This document shows positions 27,344 to 35,400 of a stretch of DNA of 42,576 nt, piece after piece (position 1 is the stretch's first letter; each line of letters begins with the position of its first letter). The stretch lies in NCBI GenBank assembly GCA_902576125.1, contig CACGUF010000010.1:1-42576 (forward strand), in the 5' to 3' direction. The notes under the pieces were generated by a model. The model had not been told where the DNA came from and searched no databases. It saw nothing but the letters and a program-made list of their open reading frames with translations. The position numbers and the translations under genes are program-made. The stretch is from an uncultured Alphaproteobacteria bacterium (GTDB lineage: Bacteria > Pseudomonadota > Alphaproteobacteria > HIMB59 > GCA-002718135).

Positions 27344-28939
27344 TTAAATACTGCCAATTATTCTTTTTCTTATATTTTCATTTGTAAGCGCTGCCGCAAC
27401 AAGGACAGCTCCAAGAAAAACTCTGTAAAAAGATCCATCAATACCAGGAATATAGAAGAATGCTTCTTTTGCTATTCCAAATATAATTGTACCTAAAATT
27501 ATACCAAGTATAGTTCCAAATCCTCCTGTAAGAACAACACCACCAATAACAGCAGCGGCTATTGCTTCTAATTCTTTAAGATTTCCTTTTGCTGTATCTG
27601 CTGTGTTAACTTCAAATACTTGACATGCCGCAAACATTGTTGCGCAGAATGCAGTAAACATAAATAAAGAAATTTTAACCTTGTTTGTTGGAACACCATT
27701 GGCTTGAGCCGCACTAAGGTTACCTCCAGTTGAATATATCCAGTTACCTGCTTGTGTTCTGCTTAAAACAAAATAACAAACCAAAGCTAAAAGCAACCAA
27801 ATCATTAAGCATGAATACATTCCTTTTGCAAAAATATTTCCATAATTATTTACATTCCAATCTGCTGTGAAATACAACCAATCAAAAACTGGTTCCATAA
27901 TATCACCACCAAAAAAGTTAGCCACAGGCCTAGCAGTATAAATTGTATCTATGTAAGCTTTTGCTACATCTATATCAGTAACTGCTTTTGCAGCAACTGC
28001 TGGAACATCAACACCAGCTTCAATTTTTTTTGTTAAAATTTCTACCATTGAGTCATTTCCTGATTTTTTTGCACCAGCAAGAGACTTTTCTAATGTATCA
28101 ATCATTTTTTTAGAAGCTAATGCAGTTTTACTAGCAGCCACTTTTTCATTTATATATGTAAGTTGTTGCGTTAATTTTGCAACAGTGTTAGCTGGCAGAT
28201 TGCTTAATATTTCTAATAGTTGATCATTTGGCAACATCTTAGCTGCATCTCTTTCCATTTCTCCATGACCAGGAACATTAATTATATTTTTTATATCTGG
28301 TAATTCTGTAACTGTTGTTGATCCTGCCGTTTGATCTGGAGCACGGTTAAATGCTCTATAAGAAACCTCTGTAACACCCCTTAGAAAAAATAGACCACCG
28401 AGTGTAACTATAAAAGATGCAATTCCACTTTTTACGATCAGCCATCCCTGAAACCATCCAAAAGCAAGTGTGAAACATAATGTAATCAATAGAGCGGTTA
28501 GGGGAGAAACGTCAGTAATCTCAAATATTTTCAAACCCTCAAAGTGAAATCCTCCATCAAAGGAAATATAAGGAATAACAACAGCAAATCCCCATTTAAG
28601 TATCATTGCCATACATCCACCTGCAAAACCTATCATAGATCCTACTGATAAATCAAATTCACCAGCGATGATCAACATTCCGGCTCCAAGAGCCACTATA
28701 CCAAGTTGTGCAATTACTCTAAAATTATTTCTTATACCTAAAGCATTAAATCCTTCTCCGGCAAATGGGTTTAAAGAAAACTCTCCTTCAGGAATAGAGA
28801 AGTAACCCAACATAAAAAAAAGTAGGAGCATAACTCCAAATGGACCTATTTCAGGACGAGAAGTAATTGCTGAGTACCATTTTTTTTGACCTTGTCGGTC
28901 AGACTCTTGTCTTGGTTGATTTGTTGTAGATGTGTTCAT
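27344..28939 (-). CDS. CUT2-type sugar ABC transporter permease with a large extra loop
   Basis: 531-residue membrane permease of the RbsC/FrcC family. GEFDLSVGSMIGFAGG (about 93-108), GIASFIVTLGGLFFLRG (about 172-188) and GGVVLTGGFGTILGIILG near 468-485 are family signatures. It is much longer than the usual 320-370 residues because residues about 198-355 form a hydrophilic, helical, Lys/Ala/Glu-rich insertion between membrane segments, probably on the periplasmic side. A Gln-rich N-terminal tail precedes helix 1. The gene begins 51 bases after the binding-protein stop, beyond a hairpin terminator or attenuator, and abuts the ATPase gene. Confidence 0.9.
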   Translation of the reverse strand: MNTSTTNQPRQESDRQGQKKWYSAITSRPEIGPFGVMLLLFFMLGYFSIPEGEFSLNPFAGEGFNALGIRNNFRVIAQLGIVALGAGMLIIAGEFDLSVGSMIGFAGGCMAMILKWGFAVVIPYISFDGGFHFEGLKIFEITDVSPLTALLITLCFTLAFGWFQGWLIVKSGIASFIVTLGGLFFLRGVTEVSYRAFNRAPDQTAGSTTVTELPDIKNIINVPGHGEMERDAAKMLPNDQLLEILSNLPANTVAKLTQQLTYINEKVAASKTALASKKMIDTLEKSLAGAKKSGNDSMVEILTKKIEAGVDVPAVAAKAVTDIDVAKAYIDTIYTARPVANFFGGDIMEPVFDWLYFTADWNVNNYGNIFAKGMYSCLMIWLLLALVCYFVLSRTQAGNWIYSTGGNLSAAQANGVPTNKVKISLFMFTAFCATMFAACQVFEVNTADTAKGNLKELEAIAAAVIGGVVLTGGFGTILGIILGTIIFGIAKEAFFYIPGIDGSFYRVFLGAVLVAAALTNENIRKRIIGSI

Positions 28940-28948
28940 TTAAAATTT

Positions 28949-28978
28949 AAAAAAAAGGGCCGAAATAAATCGGCCCTT
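28949..28978 (-). terminator. Hairpin terminator/attenuator between binding-protein and permease genes
   Basis: On the minus strand AAGGGCCGA (28978-28970), a 6-base loop and TCGGCCCTT (28963-28955) form a perfect 9-bp GC-rich stem, continuing as a run of T through 28949. This is a textbook intrinsic terminator and the most GC-rich structure in the local noncoding DNA. Sitting after the binding-protein stop, it probably lets most transcripts end there, giving more binding protein than permease. Confidence 0.88.
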
Positions 28979-28989
28979 AAACTAATAAA

Positions 28990-29895
28990 CTATCTATCAA
29001 TTCCTGCAAGCGCAGCAACTGAAGAAGCGTTAGACTTGTCAACGAAACCTGGTCCTGAAGGGATATTAGCTCCTGGAAGAAGTCCAGCACTGTTATTATA
29101 CAGGTGTAATACGATAATAGGCATATAACCCTGTAATCTTTGTTGTTGATCAATAGTGAAAGATACTCTTCCAGCATTGATTAAGTCCATAACTGCAGGG
29201 CTTAAATCAAAGCAAGCATGGTGAACTGTCATACCAAGATCAGCTACAGCTTTATCAACAGCTTCACAAACGTGAGGTCCTACTGAAAGGATAGCGTCAA
29301 CATCACTGTTAGCTTGTAAAGCAGCAGTAGCACGAGTTTGAATAGTAGCAGGGTCAGAGGTAGTGTCAGTGAATTCCATAGGAACTGCTTCACCATAACC
29401 TTCACATCTGTCTACAAGAGCAGTATTGTATGCTTCTTGAATCATACAAAGTGCTTTTGTTGCACCTTCAGCTTTTGCTCTTTCACCAGCTTTTTGTCCA
29501 GCAAGATATTCTGGCTGACCAACGTGCATAAGAGCACCTAGTGCAGCAGAGTTTTCTAAACCAGAGTTCATTGTAATAACTGGAACACCAGCAGCAACAG
29601 CAGCTTTAATAGCTGGGCCTAATGCGTCAGGATCCGGAAGAGAGATTACCATTCCATCAGGTTGAGTAGCTGCAGCAGCTTGAATTGAGCTTGCCATATC
29701 AGCCATATCAGCAGATGGATTGTAAATGTATTCAAAGTCAGCACCGATTGCACGCGCTGCATCTTCACCACCTTTTTGAACTACTGGCCAAAAAGGATCT
29801 TTACCTTCACCGTGAGTTACCATAACGTATCTCTCAGCGAATGCAGAGCTAGTAATAAATACTAGGGCCGCGATTGAAAGTAGAAATTTTTTCAT
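28990..29895 (-). CDS. Periplasmic sugar-binding protein (RbsB/FrcB family)
   Basis: 301-residue type 1 periplasmic binding protein that delivers substrate to the adjacent importer. Signal peptide residues 1-20 end in SSAFA, with mature protein from ERYVMVTHGEGKDPFWPV. The two-lobe fold is visible through QPDGMVISLPDPDALGPAIK (about 78-97), AAGVPVITMNSG and ALQANSDVDAILSVGPHVCE. Third base positions are clearly more GC-rich than in neighbouring genes, which suggests high expression. It has the strongest ribosome binding site in the window (AGGAGG at 29905-29900). The ligand cannot be read from sequence; family and neighbours point to a sugar or cyclitol. Confidence 0.92.
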   Translation of the reverse strand: MKKFLLSIAALVFITSSAFAERYVMVTHGEGKDPFWPVVQKGGEDAARAIGADFEYIYNPSADMADMASSIQAAAATQPDGMVISLPDPDALGPAIKAAVAAGVPVITMNSGLENSAALGALMHVGQPEYLAGQKAGERAKAEGATKALCMIQEAYNTALVDRCEGYGEAVPMEFTDTTSDPATIQTRATAALQANSDVDAILSVGPHVCEAVDKAVADLGMTVHHACFDLSPAVMDLINAGRVSFTIDQQQRLQGYMPIIVLHLYNNSAGLLPGANIPSGPGFVDKSNASSVAALAGIDR

Positions 29896-29899
29896 ATTT

Positions 29900-29905
29900 C
29901 CTCCT
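29900..29905 (-). promoter_or_regulatory. Strong ribosome binding site of the sugar-binding-protein gene
   Basis: A perfect AGGAGG lies 4 bases before the ATG at 29895. Most genes here have weak or no such site, so high translation is expected. Confidence 0.8.
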
Positions 29906-29936
29906 ATAAGTTAAATTATTAATAATTTACAATTTA

Positions 29937-29964
29937 CTAATATTCAGAGGAATTTGTAAATCAA
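29937..29964 (-). promoter_or_regulatory. Candidate promoter of the sugar importer unit
   Basis: On the minus strand TTGATT (29964-29959), a 16-base spacer and TATTAG (29942-29937) resemble -35 and -10 elements, about 42 bases before the binding-protein start. AT-rich background makes such matches common, so this is tentative. Confidence 0.3.
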
Positions 29965-29992
29965 GTCTAAATTAAAAAATATTGTTGATTAA

Positions 29993-30004
29993 TAAAACGT
30001 TTTA
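29993..30004. promoter_or_regulatory. CG-centred palindrome, possible LacI-family operator
   Basis: TAAAACGTTTTA is a perfect 12-base palindrome with a central CG, the form of LacI/GalR-family operators. It lies in the roughly 200-base gap between the iolD-like gene and the binding-protein gene, about 98 bases upstream of the latter's start. No LacI-family regulator is encoded in the window. The remainder of the gap shows only AT-rich sequence. Confidence 0.5.
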
Positions 30005-30097
30005 CTAAAATTTCTTATTTATAGAGAGAAAAATATATCATTATTTAATATTTTAATTATTCTATCACTAAAAAATACATATATTACTGTTTTATTA

Positions 30098-31942
30098 CTA
30101 AACTCCTTTTCTCTGTTTGCTTTTACCATCATTGTGCTCTTTAAGAGCTTTTTTTGTATTTTCATTAGTTGCATTCATTAGAGTTGGGCTCTCCCAAAAT
30201 GCAGTTCCATCTAACCACTCATATCCATGAGTTTCCATAACAATAACATAGGTTTTTTTAGAGTCTTTTGCTCTTTTGAACGCAGCTTCAAGTTCAGAGG
30301 TTGATTTAACTGTTTCTGCATTAGCCCCCATACTTTTTGCATGAGACTCAAAATCAACAAATTGTAAATTTTTTGTTCTTGCTGCTCTTAGGTTGCAAAT
30401 ATACTCTTTTCCACCTTTAGCTAGTTGCAATCTATTTATAACCATGTGACCTCCATTATCGCAAACTACAATAATAAGTTTTTGATCATATAAAACTGAA
30501 CTATAAATATCACTGTTATGCAAGAGGTAAGAACCATCACCAATGAAAACAATTACATCTTGGTCAGGTTTAGCCATTTTAATTCCCAATGCTCCAGAAA
30601 TTTCATAACCCATACAACTAAATCCCCATTCTGTTTCAAATGTATTTAATTGTTTTGGCTTCCATATTTGAACTACTTCACCTACTAAACCGCCTGCAGC
30701 AGTTACAACAATATCAGATGGTTCCGCATTTCTATAAACAGCTCCAACAGCATGCGCGTATGAGGGGATTTCTTGATTTGTAGGACCACTCTCTTTTTGA
30801 ACATATGTATCCCAAGTTGCTCTTTCTTTAACCGCTCTTTCATACCATTTGCTAGGAGCTTTCCAATCACCAAGAAATTCTGACAACTTTTCTAACCCAA
30901 CTTTTGCATCACTAACAACAGGAGTTGCTCTGTGTTTTGTAGTATCAAACCTTGATGCATTAATTGAAACTAACTTAAAGTCCGGATTCTGAAAATTAGT
31001 CCATGATCCAGTTGTAAAATCTGCTAGTTTTGTACCAACTGCAAGAGCTAAATCTGTATCTTTTGATAAACTATTAGATGATCCCTCTCCTAGACAGCCT
31101 ATCGCACTTATATAATAAGGATCATCATGAGTCATGCAGCCAATTCCCATAACAGTTGATGTAACTGGAATATTATGTTTCTTTGCAAAGTTTGACAATT
31201 CCTCTTCAGCTTCTGAATATAAAACACCTCCTCCAGAAATAATTATTGGTTGTTTTGAATTTTTAATTTTTTCTGCAGCATTTTTTATTTGATTAGGATC
31301 AGGATAAATTTTCCTTATTTCATGAACTTTTTCTTCAAAAAATATTTCTGGATAATCATAAACCTCTCCTTGAACATCTTGAGACATTGAAATTGTTGCA
31401 GGTCCACAATCTGCTGGATCTAACATTACTTGAATGGCTTGAGGTAAAGAAGATAAAATCTGTTCTGGTCTGGTAATGCGATCAAAATATTTTGACACAG
31501 ACTTAAAAGAGTCATTTTGGGTTTCTGTAGGTGAATTAAAGTTTTCTACTTGTTGTAACACAGGATCTGGAAAACGATTTGAAAAAGTATCACCAGGTAT
31601 TAAAAGAAGGGGTAGTCGATTACTCAATGCTACGGCTGCTGCAGTAACCATATTTGTTGAGCCTGGACCAACAGAGGAAGTTGCAATAAATATTTGTTTA
31701 CGACGCATTGCTCTTGCGTAACCAATTCCTGTTAATGCCATATTTTGTTCGTGGTGACCTCTGTAGCCAGGTAAATCAGATTGGAATTCCTCCATAGCTT
31801 GACCAATACACGCAACATTACCATGTCCATAAATACCAAAAGCACCAGGAAACAATGGGACTTTTTTGCCATCTATTATTGTTTTTTGTGAAATTAAATA
31901 TTTAAATAAAGCGTGAGCACATGATAATTTATTAGTTTTCAT
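30098..31942 (-). CDS. iolD: IolD-like ThDP hydrolase (3D-trihydroxycyclohexane-1,2-dione acylhydrolase)
   Basis: 614-residue thiamine-diphosphate enzyme. IolD opens the cyclohexane-dione ring in myo-inositol breakdown to give 5-deoxyglucuronate. Family signatures are HHEQNMALTGIGYARA (about 63-78, with the ThDP-activating Glu), LLIPGDTFSNRFPDPVLQQV (about 113-132, characteristic of IolD rather than acetolactate synthase) and the metal/ThDP motif FIGDGSYLLHNSD with CDNGGH later (about 469-499). A good AAAGGA site precedes the ATG. No iolB, iolC or iolE is seen here; the Gfo/Idh/MocA gene could supply the inositol dehydrogenase step. It is divergent from the hydroxyacid dehydrogenase gene. Confidence 0.88.
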   Translation of the reverse strand: MKTNKLSCAHALFKYLISQKTIIDGKKVPLFPGAFGIYGHGNVACIGQAMEEFQSDLPGYRGHHEQNMALTGIGYARAMRRKQIFIATSSVGPGSTNMVTAAAVALSNRLPLLLIPGDTFSNRFPDPVLQQVENFNSPTETQNDSFKSVSKYFDRITRPEQILSSLPQAIQVMLDPADCGPATISMSQDVQGEVYDYPEIFFEEKVHEIRKIYPDPNQIKNAAEKIKNSKQPIIISGGGVLYSEAEEELSNFAKKHNIPVTSTVMGIGCMTHDDPYYISAIGCLGEGSSNSLSKDTDLALAVGTKLADFTTGSWTNFQNPDFKLVSINASRFDTTKHRATPVVSDAKVGLEKLSEFLGDWKAPSKWYERAVKERATWDTYVQKESGPTNQEIPSYAHAVGAVYRNAEPSDIVVTAAGGLVGEVVQIWKPKQLNTFETEWGFSCMGYEISGALGIKMAKPDQDVIVFIGDGSYLLHNSDIYSSVLYDQKLIIVVCDNGGHMVINRLQLAKGGKEYICNLRAARTKNLQFVDFESHAKSMGANAETVKSTSELEAAFKRAKDSKKTYVIVMETHGYEWLDGTAFWESPTLMNATNENTKKALKEHNDGKSKQRKGV

Positions 31943-32067
31943 AAATTCCTTTAATTAATACTTTTTATTTTTATAAGAAAAATAATTTTTATAATAGTTA
32001 TTTTTTTTATTTTCTATTTTTTTATACAAATGATTTCAATTTGGTCATTTAAGCATTATAAAAAATT

Positions 32068-33036
32068 ATGAAAATAGCAATAATTGGAGAGATACATAGA
32101 GATGGATGGAAAATCCTTGAAAAGGCAAATTTTCAATGTTTTGAGGTAAAAAATTTTGAAAAAAAATATCTTAAAGAAAAATTATTCAATGTTGATGGTA
32201 TAATCTTAAGAACAGCTAAGTTGGATGCTGAAGTTTTAAGCCAATGCAAAAATCTTAAGATTGTTGTTAGACATGGTGTTGGTTATGATAATGTAGATGT
32301 AAATTATTTAAATAAAACCAACATTGCCCTTGGAATAACTTCTACTTCGAATGCAGTTAGTGTTGCAGAACATGTACTAACATCTTTTTTATATCTTACA
32401 AAAAATATTCATTTGTCAGATAAATTAACAAGAGAAGGAAAATTTATTGACAAAACATCTCTTCCTAATTTTTTTGAATTATATAAAAAAAATGTTGTAA
32501 TATTTGGTTTTGGTAGAATAGGGAAAGAAGTAGCTAAAAGATGCTTAGGTTTTGACACCCATGTATATATAGTTGATCCTTTTGTTGATAAAAAACAGAT
32601 TCATAAATATGGATGTAATGCATTAAATAAAATTGATGCATTAAAATTGGCTGATTATATTTCTATTCATTTGCCATTAAATAATGAAACTAAAAACTAT
32701 ATAACTAAAAAAGAATTCTTCTTAATGAAAGATACTGCCATTATTGTCAATACTGCGAGAGGAGGCATAATTAATGAAAGTTGTTTGGAACAAGCATTAA
32801 AAGAAAATAAAATTAGAGGAGCAGCTATAGATGTATTTGAGCAAGAACCTCCAGATACAAACCATCCAATTTTCAAACTATCCAATGTAGTCCTATCACC
32901 TCACAATGCTGCTCTAACGCTTGAATGTAGAAAAAGAATGGCAACTGAAGCAGCTGAAAATATTATTTTTTTTCTAAATAAGAATAAAAAACTAAATTTA
33001 AATAATATTGTTAATAAGTTAGAAATTGGGGTTTAA
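32068..33036 (+). CDS. D-2-hydroxyacid dehydrogenase (SerA/PdxB-like)
   Basis: 322-residue NAD-dependent dehydrogenase that reduces 2-oxo acids to D-2-hydroxy acids or the reverse. The nucleotide-binding motif is FGFGRIGKEVAKRCLGF (about 148-164). The catalytic Arg is in VNTARGGIINE (near 230), the Glu in AIDVFEQEPP (near 259) and the His in LSPHNAAL (near 278). VVRHGVGYDNVDV is the substrate-side family motif. There is no C-terminal ACT domain, so it is not full-length SerA; glyoxylate/hydroxypyruvate or another sugar-acid derivative is as likely. It is divergent from iolD (125-base AT-rich gap) and converges on the Rieske-like gene with a 4-base overlap. Confidence 0.87.
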   Translation: MKIAIIGEIHRDGWKILEKANFQCFEVKNFEKKYLKEKLFNVDGIILRTAKLDAEVLSQCKNLKIVVRHGVGYDNVDVNYLNKTNIALGITSTSNAVSVAEHVLTSFLYLTKNIHLSDKLTREGKFIDKTSLPNFFELYKKNVVIFGFGRIGKEVAKRCLGFDTHVYIVDPFVDKKQIHKYGCNALNKIDALKLADYISIHLPLNNETKNYITKKEFFLMKDTAIIVNTARGGIINESCLEQALKENKIRGAAIDVFEQEPPDTNHPIFKLSNVVLSPHNAALTLECRKRMATEAAENIIFFLNKNKKLNLNNIVNKLEIGV

Positions 33037-33353
33037 AGATTTAAAAAAATATCCCCATCTTCTTCGTAAATATCAAAGATTTTTAATGGTGCTAGTTCAA
33101 GATCGCTTAAGGGATCACCTGAAACAATACTGAATGTATTGCCACAACTTGCGCATTCTAGCTCTTCCCCTTCAACGTTAGCTTCACTTAAAAAAGATTG
33201 ATCAGCACAATTACAATGACCTTGTGTTGCAAAAAAACCTGATTCAAGTCGAAATATTGCATAATCTATATCTTCATGCTCAAAGTTTTCAACACTACCA
33301 ACATCAATGTCATCTTCTTGCCCTATATGAACAGGTTCTATTTCTGTATTCAT
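33033..33353 (-). CDS. Small Rieske-fold (MocE-like) protein with four Cys in place of Cys2His2
   Basis: 106-residue soluble protein. Its length and layout match MocE-type Rieske ferredoxins, which pass electrons to oxygenases: FFATQGHCNCADQSFLSEA, then 17 residues after Cys49, then CASCGNTFSIVSGDPLSD. In true Rieske proteins the ligands are Cys-x-His and Cys-x2-His. Here both His are Cys, giving Cys47, Cys49, Cys67 and Cys70; I checked the codons on the minus strand. It could bind an all-Cys [2Fe-2S] cluster, a single iron or zinc. It is the last gene of the fuconate operon, 43 bases after the broken FMN dehydrogenase gene, with an acidic N-terminus. Confidence 0.75.
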   Translation of the reverse strand: MNTEIEPVHIGQEDDIDVGSVENFEHEDIDYAIFRLESGFFATQGHCNCADQSFLSEANVEGEELECASCGNTFSIVSGDPLSDLELAPLKIFDIYEEDGDIFLNL

Positions 33354-33396
33354 AAAAAAATTGTAGAATAAATTTTAAGGATAATAAATATTTTTT

Positions 33397-34552
33397 TTAA
33401 CGAAATCGTAAATTTTTTTCAGAAAGTTGTTTGATATTACTAACACCCATTAATTTCATATCTCTTTCAATTTCATTTTTTAGATTATATAAAGTTTTTT
33501 CAACACCCTTTTGTCCACCCGCTGCTAAAGCGTAAAGATACATTCTTCCACCTGAACATGCTTTTGCTCCTAAAGATAATGCTTTTAATACGTGCGTACC
33601 CCTTCTAATTCCACCCTCACAGATAACATCTATTTTATCTCCAACTGCATCTACTATTTCAGCAAGCTGATCAAAAAGGTGATCTTGATCCATCAAGCTG
33701 CCTGCCTCCATGATTAGAAACCATTACAGCAGTAGCACCAACATCAACTGCTTTTTTTGCATCCTCTACAGACATTATACCCTTTATTGCGAATTGTTTA
33801 CCCCATTGTTTATTTATTTTCTCAACACCTTTCCAATCAAGAGAATTATCTAACATATCAGTAAAATAATCACCTATACTTGTCATAACACTTGTGCCTG
33901 CTGCAATATGATTCTTTAAGTTACTTAATTCCCATTTAGGTTTTGTAAAATAATTAAATGCCCATGAAGGATGTGATACAAAACTCATAACACTTCCTAT
34001 CGATAGTTTCATTGGAATTGTAAATCCTGTTTTAAGATCTCTCTCCCGATTACCTCCTACAGCTGTATCAACAGTTACTGCCATAGCTTCAAAGTTAGAG
34101 CTTTTACATCTATCGATTAAATCTTTATTCAAACCCTCATCTTTATGAACATATAATTGAAATAACTTTGGAGTTGATACTAAACTTGATATTTCTTCAA
34201 TACTTGCTGTGCCTAAAGAAGAGATCCCAAACATAGTTCCAAATTTTTCTGCAGCTTTAGCAACACCTATCTCTCCTTCATGATGAAATAAACGCTGTAA
34301 TGCTGTAGGAGCACAATATAAAGGCATATCAATTTTTTGCCCCATCACTGTTGTTGACATATCAATTTCATCTACACCAGATAAAACGTTGGGCACTAGA
34401 TCACATGAGTTAAATGAATCAGTATTTCTTTTATAGGTTAACTCATCATCTGCGGCACCATCAATGTAGTGAAATATTGGGCTAGGTAATTTCCTCTTAG
34501 CTAGTTCCCTAAAGTCATTTACATTATGACAATTATTAATTCCACCAAACAT
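33397..34552 (-). pseudogene. lldD: FMN-dependent L-lactate dehydrogenase-type enzyme, frameshifted
   Basis: Two overlapping reading frames together make one alpha-hydroxyacid dehydrogenase. The first (34552-33671) carries YIDGAADDE (Tyr29), FAIKGIMSVEDA and the catalytic SNHGGRQLDG (His281, Arg284), then stops after SRSPF. The second continues with FDQLAEIVDAVGDKIDVI, EGGIRRGTHVLKALSLGAKA and YLYALAAGG, the normal C-terminal FMN-binding part. The break lies in five T on the coding strand (33677-33673). With four T the frame is continuous and the protein would be 384 residues, the normal family length. Either a recent mutation, slippage or a sequencing error. The gene would oxidise the L-lactate made by the fuconate pathway and is coupled to the FAH gene by TAATG. 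Confidence 0.88.
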
Positions 34553-35400
34553 TAGGCTGATACAGTTCTTTGAGTTTGCTCACCCAGTCCCTCTATACCT
34601 AATTTCATTTCATCACCTGGCTTTAAGAATATTTGTGGTTTCATCCCCATTCCTACCCCAGGAGGAGTGCCTGTTGAAATAATATCACCAGGTTGCAAAG
34701 ACATAAATTTACTCAAATAACTTACTAAATAATTTACACCATAAACCATTGTTTTAGTTGAGCCATCTTGCATTCGCTTACCATTAACGTCTAGCCACAT
34801 TGATAAATTTTGAGGATCAGCAATTTCATCTTTTGTAACTAAATAAGGACCTATTGGACCAAAAGTATCACAAGACTTTCCTTTTACCCATTGTCCAGAA
34901 TGTTCTAATTGAAATGCTCTTTCACTTAAGTCATTAACAACACAATAACCTGCTATATGATCTTGTGATTGTTCTTCAGAAATGTATTTAGCTTCCTTCC
35001 CAATTACTACTCCAAGCTCAACTTCCCAATCTGATTTTTGAGAATTTTTTGGAATAATTACATTATCATTGGGTCCAATAATAGCGCTTGTAGCTTTAAA
35101 AAATATTATAGGTTCAGGGGGAACTTCCATTCCCGTTTCCTCTGCATGGTCAGAATAATTTAAACCTATACATATAAACTTTCCAACACTTTTTTTACAT
35201 ACACAAGGAGCAATACTATCAATTTTATCTACCTTAGGAAAAGAGCTTAAATCAAAATTTTTTAATTCATTTAACTTATCTGTTGTTAAATTTTCGTTAT
35301 CCCAATCAGAAACCAAACTAGATGCATCAAGAATATTTCCTTCAGCATCTAAAATTCCTGGTTTGACATCATTACCAATTCTATATCTTAGTGTTTTCAT
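34552..35400 (-). CDS. FAH-family hydrolase, probable 2,4-diketo-3-deoxy-L-fuconate hydrolase
   Basis: 282-residue fumarylacetoacetate-hydrolase-family protein. Metal ligands appear in DWEVELGVVIGKEA (Glu-x-Glu, about 125-138) and the downstream Asp of VVNDLSERAFQ (about 150-160); GLNYSDHAEETGMEVPPEP (about 74-92) and STGTPPGVGMGMKP (about 239-252) are further signatures. Members of this subgroup cleave 2,4-diketo-3-deoxy-L-fuconate to pyruvate and L-lactate. That role is inferred from the fuconate dehydratase and SDR immediately upstream and lactate dehydrogenase downstream. ATG 35400 is chosen because it overlaps the SDR stop by one base; an in-frame ATG at 35412 also exists. Automatic tools may call it ureidoglycolate lyase. 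Confidence 0.85.
   Translation of the reverse strand: MKTLRYRIGNDVKPGILDAEGNILDASSLVSDWDNENLTTDKLNELKNFDLSSFPKVDKIDSIAPCVCKKSVGKFICIGLNYSDHAEETGMEVPPEPIIFFKATSAIIGPNDNVIIPKNSQKSDWEVELGVVIGKEAKYISEEQSQDHIAGYCVVNDLSERAFQLEHSGQWVKGKSCDTFGPIGPYLVTKDEIADPQNLSMWLDVNGKRMQDGSTKTMVYGVNYLVSYLSKFMSLQPGDIISTGTPPGVGMGMKPQIFLKPGDEMKLGIEGLGEQTQRTVSA

Noticed and set aside
29338..29541. Plus-strand open frame inside the binding-protein gene
   Set aside because: Cys/Ser/Phe-rich shadow of the strongly coding opposite strand.
33397..33711. Separate small gene starting at 33711
   Set aside because: Its sequence is the C-terminal part of the FMN dehydrogenase, cut off by the frameshift at 33673-33677.
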